Under the pieces are notes generated by a model, which was not told where the DNA came from, ran no database searches, and saw only the letters and a program-made list of their open reading frames with translations. A stretch of DNA of 64,000 bases from Kineosporia rhizophila (lineage in GTDB: Bacteria > Actinomycetota > Actinomycetes > Actinomycetales > Kineosporiaceae), in contig NZ_JAJSOH010000024.1 in NCBI RefSeq assembly GCF_021277265.1, positions 47,049 through 111,048 on the forward strand, given 5' to 3'. Every line of letters starts with the position of its first letter. The first letter of the stretch is position 1. Shown here piece by piece: positions 57,435 to 64,000 of the stretch. The translations under genes were made by a program, and so were the position numbers.

Positions 57435-57509
57435 GTCACCCAACAGGCCGAATCGTTATCGGGATGTGACAATGTTCCGGGTAGGCGTGAAGTGAACGAG
57501 GAGTCGGCA

Positions 57510-58700
57510 ATGGCGGGTTCGGTGTCGCAGGCTTCGGGAGAGATGTCGCCTGAGGAGTCGGCAGCTCTGTGGGGTCCACCGGGGCAGGAGCCGGTGATCA
57601 TCTCCACCGCTCGTAGCAAGCCCCGGCAGACTGCCCCGCCTGAGCCGGACGAGAGTCCGGCGGCCCCCGAAGCGTCCTCCTGGGCGCCGGGAAGTGATGC
57701 CCGGGCTCCCGAACTGGTGCCCTCCCCAACGGTACGCACGCTGGGTACGCCACCATCGTCGTCCCCCATTCTGGCTGTGCAGAAGACCGGTGGTGCCGCC
57801 CCTGCGGCGGAGGCGATCGATGGGCAGGGCGGGGTCTGGGAGTACGACCTCGGTGAGCGCCCGGCAACCGATACCAGCAGGGCGCCAATTGAAGACGCTT
57901 CCGACTGGGCCACCGATCTCGACCAACCTGACGGGTGGGTGGACGAGGGCGGCAAGGCGGCCCCGCCCGATCCCCGTAGGCGCAAGGTGTTCGTGCTCGC
58001 AGCGGCTGTGCTGGCCGCCGTGGTCGCCGGGCTGTCTATCCCCGGGATCCTGGCCGGTGAAGAAGAGCCCACCGGGGACACGGTCGTGCTGGGCCGGCAT
58101 CTCACTGCCCCGGTGGCGCTGAACCTGCCCGAGGGCGCGGTGGCCACGGCCGACGAAAGCTATGTGGGGGTGCAGTTCGCCTCGGGGGGCTGGGTTCTGG
58201 TGACCGTTCCCGAAGAGGTGGTGACCCCCAACGGTCTGCGGGCCCCGATGCCCCCGGATCCGGCGGGCTGGTTGCGCAGTCACCCCGACGTGTTCATCAG
58301 TGGCGTGCGCACGGTCGAGGTGGACGGGCGTACCGCCACCCAGATCGACTACCGGCGCTCGTCGATGGCCGAACCGCAGAGCCGCTACGCCCGGCTGCCG
58401 TTGTTCTGTGGCTGGAACGGCGACGACCCGGACAACACCAGCATCTACCGCACGAGCGTGCGTTCCTCCACGCGGGAGTGCACCCAGATCACCAACAATG
58501 CCCGGGTGCGGGCCACCTTCATCCCCGTGGAGGGCCGGATGCTGCTGGTCGAGGCGGTGTGGAAGCCCTACGGCGTCTGGGGCTGGCGGATGCCCAACGC
58601 GCTGAAGACCTCCTACGACGACCTGCTGGCCGGGCTTTCGCCGCGGGCCGCGGAGCCGGGTGAGGAGTCGACCATCACCGGCGCCGCGGGTTACCGCTGA
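57510..58700 (+). CDS. Single-pass membrane protein with outer domain
   Basis: About 396 residues from ATG 57510, 6 nt after GAGGAG; a frame open from 57360 is rejected. Residues 1-155 are disordered and Pro/Glu/Ser-rich. One membrane helix (KVFVLAAAVLAAVVAGLSIP) follows RRR. The outer ~210 residues are strand-rich, with VALNLPEGAVATADESYVGV, RTVEVDGRTATQIDYRRSS and WKPYGVWGWRMPNALKTSYD, and two or three cysteines that could form a disulfide. No family recognised. It ends 12 nt from the convergent NRPS-like gene. Confidence 0.65.
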   Translation: MAGSVSQASGEMSPEESAALWGPPGQEPVIISTARSKPRQTAPPEPDESPAAPEASSWAPGSDARAPELVPSPTVRTLGTPPSSSPILAVQKTGGAAPAAEAIDGQGGVWEYDLGERPATDTSRAPIEDASDWATDLDQPDGWVDEGGKAAPPDPRRRKVFVLAAAVLAAVVAGLSIPGILAGEEEPTGDTVVLGRHLTAPVALNLPEGAVATADESYVGVQFASGGWVLVTVPEEVVTPNGLRAPMPPDPAGWLRSHPDVFISGVRTVEVDGRTATQIDYRRSSMAEPQSRYARLPLFCGWNGDDPDNTSIYRTSVRSSTRECTQITNNARVRATFIPVEGRMLLVEAVWKPYGVWGWRMPNALKTSYDDLLAGLSPRAAEPGEESTITGAAGYR

Positions 58701-58712
58701 ACCGTTCGGATC

Positions 58713-61358
58713 TCAGAACTGGTCCGGCCAGGCCTTGCTGCGCCGGAACAGCCGGGGGCGGGAGCGTTCCCGGCGCTGGGGTGGGTCGCTGGGCTCGCGC
58801 CGCTGCGCCGGTTCCAGCTGCTCCCAGATCAGCTGCGACGTCTTCAGGGCGTACGGGTCGCGCAGGATCGACATGTGGTCACCGGGAACGTGGGTGAGCC
58901 GCCAGGTGCCGGTCAGGAAGGACGCCCAGGAGCGGCGCTCGGCCTTCTCCTCACTGTCGGCGGCCACGATGACCAGGGTCTCCCCGTCGTAGGGGCGCGC
59001 CCGGTAACGCATGTGCAGATAGTTGCTCTGCCGCCAGAAACGCCAGTACTGGTCGTCTCCGGGGGTACCGCGCAGGCCCGTGGTGGCCACGCCCAGCGCC
59101 GTCTTCAGCTTCTGCACCGGAGTGCCCTCGAGCGGCGCGTGCGACTTGCCGTCGGGCGGGAACGAGTCCATCACCACCAGCAGTTCGACCTGCTGCCCAG
59201 CCTCGCGCAACTGCTGGGCCACCTCGTAGGCCAGCACCCCGCCGAACGAGTGCCCGCCGATGAAATAGGGCCCCACCGGCTGGATCGTGCGCAGCGTCTT
59301 GATGTGGCGGCGGGCCGAAGCCTCAACGCTCCAGTCGGGGATTCCGCGCGCCTCCAGCCCATGGGCCTGCAGCGCGTAGACCGGCTGGTCTTCGGGCAGG
59401 TGCCGGACCAGCGGCACCAGCGTGACGCCCAGGCCACCGCCCCCGGTGAGCAGGAACAGCGGCGGGCGGGAACCGGTGCCGCGCAACGGGACCAGCGTCT
59501 GGTTGGCGACGTCGACCTTGCGGGTGACCCGCTCGGCGAACTCGCCCAGGGTGGGCGCCTGCACCAGCACGGTGGTCTGCGCCTCGGCCGTGGGCACACC
59601 GAGCTCGGAGGCCATCCGGCTCATCAGGCTCTCGGCGGCCAGCGAGTCGCCGCCGAGCTCGAAGAAGTCGTCTTCCAGGCCCACCTCGGGCAGCGCGAGG
59701 ACGCTGCACCACAGGGCCCGCACCACCTCTTCCCACTCGCTGAGGTGCTCGGCGCCCCGGCCGGCGGTGACCTCGGGCGGCTCGGGAAGGGCGTTGCGGT
59801 CGAGCTTTCCGCGGTCGGTGCGGGGGAGGGCCTCGAGGAAGACAATGCTCTCGGGAACCATGTACGAAGGCAGGACACCGGCCAGGTGCTGGCGGATCGC
59901 GGCGGCGCTGGGCCGGTCGGCGGTGGAGACGACGTACGAGACCAGCCGCTTGCCGCCGCTGTCGCCGCCCTTCTCGGCCCCCACGGTCAGCGACTCGCGC
60001 ACGTCTTCCATCGACGAGAGCGCGGCGTCGACCTCACCCGGTTCCACCAGGTAGCCGCGGATCTTCACGCTGTGGTCGCGACGGCCGAGCAGCCGCAGTG
60101 CTCCGTCGGGACCGACCGTGCCCACGTCGCTGCTGCGGTAGGTGCGACCGCCGGTGGCGGGGTCGGGGGTGAAGGCCTTGTCGGTGGCCGCCTGGTCGCC
60201 CAGATAGCCGGTGGCCAGGTTGCGACCGGTCAGCGTGACCGTGCCGGAACCGCCGACCGGGACCGGAACGCCTTCTGCGTCGACGATTCTCAGCTCGATG
60301 TCGGGAATGGGCCGGCCGACCGGGAGGAGGCCCTCGAGCGGCGGGTGCTCGCTGTCGACCTGGTACTCGGTGAGCAGGCTGGTCTCGGACGAGCCGTAGC
60401 GGTTGCGCAGCGTGCAGCCGGCCGGGAAGAGGGCCCGGGCGGCCTCGATGTCCGGGCCGTAGGCGGCCTCACCGGCGATCGTGACCGAGCGCAGCCGGGC
60501 CAGCAGCCGCGGATCCGGTGAAATGCCCACCAGGTTGCGCAGAATCGCGGGGCTGGCCTGGACGATCGTGATCTGGTTCTGCTCGATCCAGGCGGGCAGT
60601 CCGTTGATACCCCGCGAGCGGATGTCGTAGAGAGCCATCGTGGTGCCCACCAGAATGCCGGCACAGGTGGCCATCAGGCCGGCGTGGAAGGCCATCGGCA
60701 GGGTGTGCGCCACCACGTCGTCGACGTCGTAGCAGTCGGTGGCCCGGGCGTTGGCCCAGGCGTCGCGCACCAGCATGCGGTGATCGTTGACGACGACCTT
60801 GGGACGGCCGGTGGAGCCCGAGGTGAAGGCGTAGGCCGCTGCGTCAGTGGGCCTGGGGGCGGTGCCCCAGAGCGCGTCCAGATCGGCCGGGCTGCCGCTC
60901 TCCTCGGCCGAGGCGTCGACCAGCACCTGCTCCACCAGTTCGGCGGCGGTGGCCGCGTTCGCCTGGTCGGTGAGACACAGGCGCACGTCGACCCGTTCGA
61001 CGAACGAGCGCAGCCGGGCCGGGGGAGTGCGCGGGTCGAGCACCAGGATCGGCCGGCCGGAGGCGATGATGCCCCACACCGCGGCCACGGCGGCGGCGCC
61101 GTGCGAGTACAGCAGCGCGACCGGGCGCTCGTCCTGCGAGCCGGCCGGGCCGTGGGTGGCGGCGAACACCTGGCGCCGCACGGCAGCGACGCGGAGGGCG
61201 AACTCGGCGTAGGTCAGGCTCAGGTCGCCGTCGTGGACGGCCACTGCATCGGGCTGGGCAATGACTACGTGACGTAGCCGGGCAATGGTGCCTGCTTCGA
61301 CATCCGCATAAGTCAACGGATCGGCGCGGCGCCCGGTGTGAACCGTCTGCGCGGTCAT
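58713..61358 (-). CDS. NRPS-like enzyme, domain order A-T-TE
   Basis: About 881 residues from ATG 61358, with GGGAGGGG upstream. Adenylation domain (about 10-505): A3 YAFTSGSTGRPKVV, A5 NRYGSSETSLL, A10 PRTDRGKLDRNAL with the catalytic Lys. The core A4 motif reads LPMAFHAGL; the aspartate that holds the alpha-amino group in amino-acid-activating domains is a histidine here (about residue 225). Carrier domain with DDFFELGGDSLAAES (Ser about 570). Thioesterase with GGHSFGGVLAYEV (Ser about 702) and GDHMSIL. There is no condensation domain. A keto or hydroxy acid, or aryl acid, is a likelier substrate than an amino acid. Confidence 0.88.
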   Translation of the reverse strand: MTAQTVHTGRRADPLTYADVEAGTIARLRHVVIAQPDAVAVHDGDLSLTYAEFALRVAAVRRQVFAATHGPAGSQDERPVALLYSHGAAAVAAVWGIIASGRPILVLDPRTPPARLRSFVERVDVRLCLTDQANAATAAELVEQVLVDASAEESGSPADLDALWGTAPRPTDAAAYAFTSGSTGRPKVVVNDHRMLVRDAWANARATDCYDVDDVVAHTLPMAFHAGLMATCAGILVGTTMALYDIRSRGINGLPAWIEQNQITIVQASPAILRNLVGISPDPRLLARLRSVTIAGEAAYGPDIEAARALFPAGCTLRNRYGSSETSLLTEYQVDSEHPPLEGLLPVGRPIPDIELRIVDAEGVPVPVGGSGTVTLTGRNLATGYLGDQAATDKAFTPDPATGGRTYRSSDVGTVGPDGALRLLGRRDHSVKIRGYLVEPGEVDAALSSMEDVRESLTVGAEKGGDSGGKRLVSYVVSTADRPSAAAIRQHLAGVLPSYMVPESIVFLEALPRTDRGKLDRNALPEPPEVTAGRGAEHLSEWEEVVRALWCSVLALPEVGLEDDFFELGGDSLAAESLMSRMASELGVPTAEAQTTVLVQAPTLGEFAERVTRKVDVANQTLVPLRGTGSRPPLFLLTGGGGLGVTLVPLVRHLPEDQPVYALQAHGLEARGIPDWSVEASARRHIKTLRTIQPVGPYFIGGHSFGGVLAYEVAQQLREAGQQVELLVVMDSFPPDGKSHAPLEGTPVQKLKTALGVATTGLRGTPGDDQYWRFWRQSNYLHMRYRARPYDGETLVIVAADSEEKAERRSWASFLTGTWRLTHVPGDHMSILRDPYALKTSQLIWEQLEPAQRREPSDPPQRRERSRPRLFRRSKAWPDQF

Positions 61359-61618
61359 GATCCCCTCCCTGTTCCCCACGCGCGGGCGTCAATGGTGATC
61401 CATTACGCAGCGTGAGACTTCTGTCTGTCGGCACTCCAATATGCCAAGGAATCCGGGTTACGCGCCCGTTGTGGTGTTAACAATGCCGACCCGGGGCGAG
61501 GCGATATGTACCGGTTCGCGGTGGAAAGGAGGGAATTTCATCATTACAATAGACGCATACGGCTGAGAGAAATCGGAGAAGCACCACAGCTGAAGAATTC
61601 GTTTCGTAGGGTGAACGC
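61359..61618. promoter_or_regulatory. Divergent intergenic region, lower G+C
   Basis: A 260-bp gap between the NRPS-like gene and the isomerase gene. It is noticeably less GC-rich than its surroundings. A TACAAT hexamer (61545-61550) could be the -10 box for the isomerase gene, with no good -35. TTAACAA is present near 61474. It probably contains both promoters and any shared operator. I see no perfect inverted repeat. Confidence 0.4.
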
Positions 61619-62485
61619 ATGATCGACGCCCCGGGCCCCTGGTCCACCCGCCGTACTCCCGTTCGCACCAGTCCGGTGGACCTGCACCTCTCGGCCATGA
61701 CTCTGCGTTACGCCTCGTTCTCCGACCGCGTGCTGGCCGCGGCCGCCGCAGGCTTCACCGGGATCGGCCTGGGGGCCGTCGACTACCTGGACGCCCGGCG
61801 CTCGGAGTTCTCCGAGGAGCAGCTGGCCGACTACGTGGCCCGCCACGGCCTGCGGGTGGTGGAGCTGGAGTTCCTGACCGACTGGTGGCGTGAGGCCGAT
61901 GTGCGCGGCGTGCGGCTCGAGGAGGACCTGCTCTTCTATCTGGCCGATCTGCTCGGCGTGCCCCAGATCAACGTGGGCCTTTTCGCCGACGTGCCCACCG
62001 ACGTCCAAAAACAGCAGTTCCGCCGCCTGTGCACCCGGGCCGCCGACCACGGCGTGCGGATCGCACTGGAATTCATGCCCTACAGCTCCCTGCGCACCCT
62101 GAACGATGCCCGAGAACTGGTGTCCCAGGCCGGAACCGGCAACGCTGGGCTCATGCTCGACGCGTGGCACTGGCACCGCTCCGGCGGCACCACCGACGAG
62201 CTGCGCACGCTCTCGGCCTCCGAGGTGTTCGCCGTTCAGCTGTGCGATGCGGGGGCAACGCCTTACGAAGACCTCCGGCAGGAGGGCCGGCACGGCCGCC
62301 TGCTGCCCGGCGCGGGCGTGGTCGACCTGGCCGGCTTCCTCGGCGCCCTGAACGAGGTCGGCGTGCAGCTCCCCCTTGCCGTCGAGGTGCTCTCCGACGA
62401 ACTGGACGCCCGCAACCCGGTCGAGGTGGCGATGCTCGCCGCGCGTTCGGTGGAAGCACTGCTGCGCGAGCCCGCCGCCGCCTGA
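61619..62485 (+). CDS. TIM-barrel sugar-phosphate isomerase/epimerase-like protein
   Basis: 288 residues. AP-endonuclease-2/xylose isomerase-like barrel: HLSAMTLRYASFSDRVLAAA at strand 1, LEFMPYSSLRTL with the metal-ligand Glu, GLMLDAWHWHRSGG with Asp/His, and LAVEVLSDEL with the last Glu. Such enzymes act on hydroxy-ketone or sugar substrates with a divalent metal. The substrate is unknown. It is divergent from the NRPS-like gene and convergent with the ATP-grasp gene; the terminator follows at 62486. Confidence 0.85.
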   Translation: MIDAPGPWSTRRTPVRTSPVDLHLSAMTLRYASFSDRVLAAAAAGFTGIGLGAVDYLDARRSEFSEEQLADYVARHGLRVVELEFLTDWWREADVRGVRLEEDLLFYLADLLGVPQINVGLFADVPTDVQKQQFRRLCTRAADHGVRIALEFMPYSSLRTLNDARELVSQAGTGNAGLMLDAWHWHRSGGTTDELRTLSASEVFAVQLCDAGATPYEDLRQEGRHGRLLPGAGVVDLAGFLGALNEVGVQLPLAVEVLSDELDARNPVEVAMLAARSVEALLREPAAA

Positions 62486-62514
62486 GGTGAGCGGCCGCAC
62501 CGTGGCCGCTCACC
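62486..62514. terminator. Bidirectional terminator
   Basis: GGTGAGCGGCC (62486-62496) and GGCCGCTCACC (62504-62514) form a perfect 11-bp stem with a 7-nt loop, placed directly after the isomerase stop and before the end of the convergent ATP-grasp gene. Confidence 0.85.
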
Positions 62515-62535
62515 GACGTCCTCAAGCAGTTCTGA

Positions 62536-63744
62536 TCAGTTCTGTTCGGCCTCGTCGATCCAGCCCTGCACCTCTTGCGGGGTGGATCGGGGAGCGTCGA
62601 TGAAATGGGGGACGAAGCGGGCCTGGGTGTCGGTGATGAGCCGGCCTGCGTCGGTCTCCCGGATCCCGAGACCGGCTGCGTGCCCGCCGACCACCCAGGT
62701 ACCCAGCACCGGGAGGCAGTCGCCGATCCGCGGAATCTCCTGGTACGTCTGGTAGATCGCCTCCTGGCCGGCGGTGTGCCGGTCGGCCACGCTGGCCGCG
62801 GTGCGACCGTCGCGCACCACCTTCACTCCGGCGCCCTCCCAGCCGTGCACGGGTTTCACCACGTAGTCCGGCCCCAGCCGGTCGGGCGACCAGTAGGCCG
62901 GCAACAGGTTCGGGTGATCGGGGTACAGCTCCCACATCGTGGCCAGGACGGCCTTGGAACCGGTGAGCACCTTGTGCACCGGCTCCAGCCAGACCACACC
63001 GGACTCGACCGCGCGGCGGCCGAAGTCCTCGGCCAGCATCCACTCCCACGGGTACATCGCGAAACAGGTCCGGATCGGGTCGTTCTCGAGCCCGACGAAG
63101 CGGCCGTCGCCGGTGACACCGATCTGGTCGATCGGCAGGGTGATCGGCCGGCCACCGGCCTCGCGCACCGTGTCGGCCAGGTAGGCGATGGTGTTCCAGT
63201 CCTCCAGCGGCTCGGCCACCCCGGCCACCAGGTGGACGAACTCGTTGTCGCCCAGGTGTTTCTGCCAGGTGCGCACCAGCCGCTCGTGCAGCATGTTCCA
63301 CTGGTCGCGGTCGGGCTGGACGGTCTCCAGCCACGACCACTGGGTGACCGCGGTCTCCACCAGCGCGGCCGGGGTGTCGGCGTTGTACTCGAGCATCTTC
63401 GGTGACCCGCTGCCGTCCCACAGCAGGTCGAAACGCCCGTACAGCGTCCAGTTCTCCTCGACCGACCGGCGCAGGTGCGGCCACGCGTACTCGGGAATCC
63501 GCAGCCGCCGCAGGGTGGCGGTGTCGTGACACATCACCCGGGTGGCGTGCATGGCCATCGCGTGCAGCTCGTCGGTGACCCGCTCGAGCTCGTCGACCTG
63601 CGCCTCGGTGAACCGGTAGGCGGCACCCTCGAACCAGTAGGGGAGCTCGTCCGGCCCGTCGTTGCGCTCGCGGGCGTAGGCCAGCCCCTCCTCCTCGACC
63701 AGCTGGTACGCGTTCGGCCGCGGAGTCTGCGGCAACCTGATCAA
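62536..63744 (-). CDS. Glutathionylspermidine-synthase-like ATP-grasp ligase
   Basis: 402 residues from TTG 63744, overlapping the upstream stop by 4 nt. It matches the GSP_synth family (YgiC/YjfC-like): ENWTLYGRFDLLWDGSGSPK, MLEYNADTPAALVETAVTQW, and the C-terminal ATP-grasp core VVKPVHGWEGAGVKVV. It has no amidase domain. Family members join an amine or amino group to a carboxylate with ATP. The E. coli counterpart ygiC is encoded next to ygiB (DUF1190), which fits the gene just upstream here. Confidence 0.88.
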   Translation of the reverse strand: MIRLPQTPRPNAYQLVEEEGLAYARERNDGPDELPYWFEGAAYRFTEAQVDELERVTDELHAMAMHATRVMCHDTATLRRLRIPEYAWPHLRRSVEENWTLYGRFDLLWDGSGSPKMLEYNADTPAALVETAVTQWSWLETVQPDRDQWNMLHERLVRTWQKHLGDNEFVHLVAGVAEPLEDWNTIAYLADTVREAGGRPITLPIDQIGVTGDGRFVGLENDPIRTCFAMYPWEWMLAEDFGRRAVESGVVWLEPVHKVLTGSKAVLATMWELYPDHPNLLPAYWSPDRLGPDYVVKPVHGWEGAGVKVVRDGRTAASVADRHTAGQEAIYQTYQEIPRIGDCLPVLGTWVVGGHAAGLGIRETDAGRLITDTQARFVPHFIDAPRSTPQEVQGWIDEAEQN

Positions 63745-63926
63745 CCGCCCACGCTCCCACTGCTGCGGCTGGTCTTGCCGAACCCGCCGCGCTCGATCGC
63801 CGTCTTGGCGCTGGCCTTGCTGACCGTGCCGCCCTTGGCCTCGGCGCCGCCGTAGGCCCCGGCGTGCCCGGAAGGCAGGGTGGTCACGCCGCCCGGATAG
63901 CTGGCGATCTTCCCGCCGATCGGCGG
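63741..63926 (-). CDS. C-terminal part of a Gly/Ser-rich protein (DUF1190-like?)
   Basis: Only about 61 C-terminal residues are legible: IASYPGGVTTLPSGHAGAYG, then GTVSKASAKTAIERGGFG, ending KTSRSSGSVGG. The RGGFG with a Ser/Gly-rich tail is like the end of YgiB/DUF1190 proteins, which are encoded beside ygiC. The identification is therefore contextual and weak. Its 5' end is lost in the homopolymer-rich end of the window. Confidence 0.5.
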   Translation of the reverse strand, partial: PPIGGKIASYPGGVTTLPSGHAGAYGGAEAKGGTVSKASAKTAIERGGFGKTSRSSGSVGG

Positions 63927-64000
63927 GGGCCCCCCCCCCCCGCCCCCGCGCAGCCCGGGGGTTCCCCCCCCCCCCCCCGCCCCCGCCCCCCCCCTGTCCC
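63927..64000. other. Homopolymer-rich, probably misassembled end
   Basis: Runs of 10-15 C and little else. No gene or repeat structure is credible here. It looks like sequencing or assembly error at a contig end, so anything upstream of 63926 in the minus-strand gene should not be trusted. Confidence 0.75.

Noticed and set aside
61477..61698. A 73-codon minus-strand frame between the NRPS-like and isomerase genes
   Set aside because: It overlaps the isomerase start, lacks a ribosome site and has no plausible protein features.
63927..64000. C-rich tract as a quadruplex or i-motif element
   Set aside because: The runs are irregular and confined to the very end of the window, which is more likely sequencing or assembly error.

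Overview
The window is one stretch of a very GC-rich genome (roughly 70% G+C by eye). GTG and TTG starts are frequent, many genes overlap by 4 nt (GTGA/ATGA/TTGA), and the housekeeping order is that of actinomycetes: lepA-hemW, hrcA-dnaJ-rsmE-phoH-ybeY-corC-era, leuA, recO, uppS-zur-glyRS, dusB-dgt-dnaG. A free-living actinobacterium is a safe call. A Kineosporia-like member of Kineosporiales would fit, but that is a guess.

Layout. 1-5.3 kb: a small HTH/Clp-N pair, rpsT, lepA, a MOSC protein and hemW. 5.3-7 kb: two minus-strand genes (DUF4870, DUF3097). 7-16.4 kb: a chaperone and ribosome-maturation run, controlled at its head by a perfect CIRCE operator. 16.2-19.1 kb: a VanZ-like gene whose 3' end runs into its neighbour, then leuA behind a leucine-codon leader peptide. 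19.1-21.3 kb: recO surrounded by tandem repeats (87-bp units, 18-bp units in its 3' end, and an 8-bp array). 21.3-25.3 kb: a MazG-like gene, uppS, a cysteine-free L33 with a candidate Zur box, zur and glycyl-tRNA synthetase. 25.3-30.6 kb: two large paralogous HEAT-like proteins and a HAD hydrolase. 30.6-33.5 kb: a four-gene, translationally coupled ESX/WXG-type cassette. 33.6-39.6 kb: dusB, dgt and dnaG. 39.6-44.4 kb: a repeat-rich winged-helix protein and a glycosyltransferase fused to a MshEN (c-di-GMP binding type) domain. 44.4-47.5 kb: a DGPF/ECF42-type sigma factor pair and a membrane protein. 47.5-51.7 kb: three coupled membrane-anchored proteins, one with 13 copies of a QDETRRAPDGW-like repeat. 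51.7-58.7 kb: an FAD oxidoreductase, a MASE1-PAS-GGDEF diguanylate cyclase with an intact I-site, an aldo/keto reductase relic, tRNA-Asn and two envelope proteins. 58.7-64 kb: an A-T-TE NRPS-like enzyme, a divergent TIM-barrel isomerase and a glutathionylspermidine-synthase-like ATP-grasp ligase. The last ~70 bases are homopolymer-rich and look like a poor contig end.

How the parts work together. Several clusters imply regulation that can be read from sequence: HrcA/CIRCE heat-shock control, leucine attenuation of leuA, zinc-dependent replacement of L33 by Zur, ECF42/DGPF signalling, and c-di-GMP production (GGDEF gene) together with a possible c-di-GMP-gated polysaccharide synthase (MshEN-GT2). 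The least explained loci are the ESX-like cassette, the repeat-bearing membrane triad, the HEAT paralogue pair and the NRPS-like locus, whose adenylation domain lacks the usual amino-group-binding aspartate.
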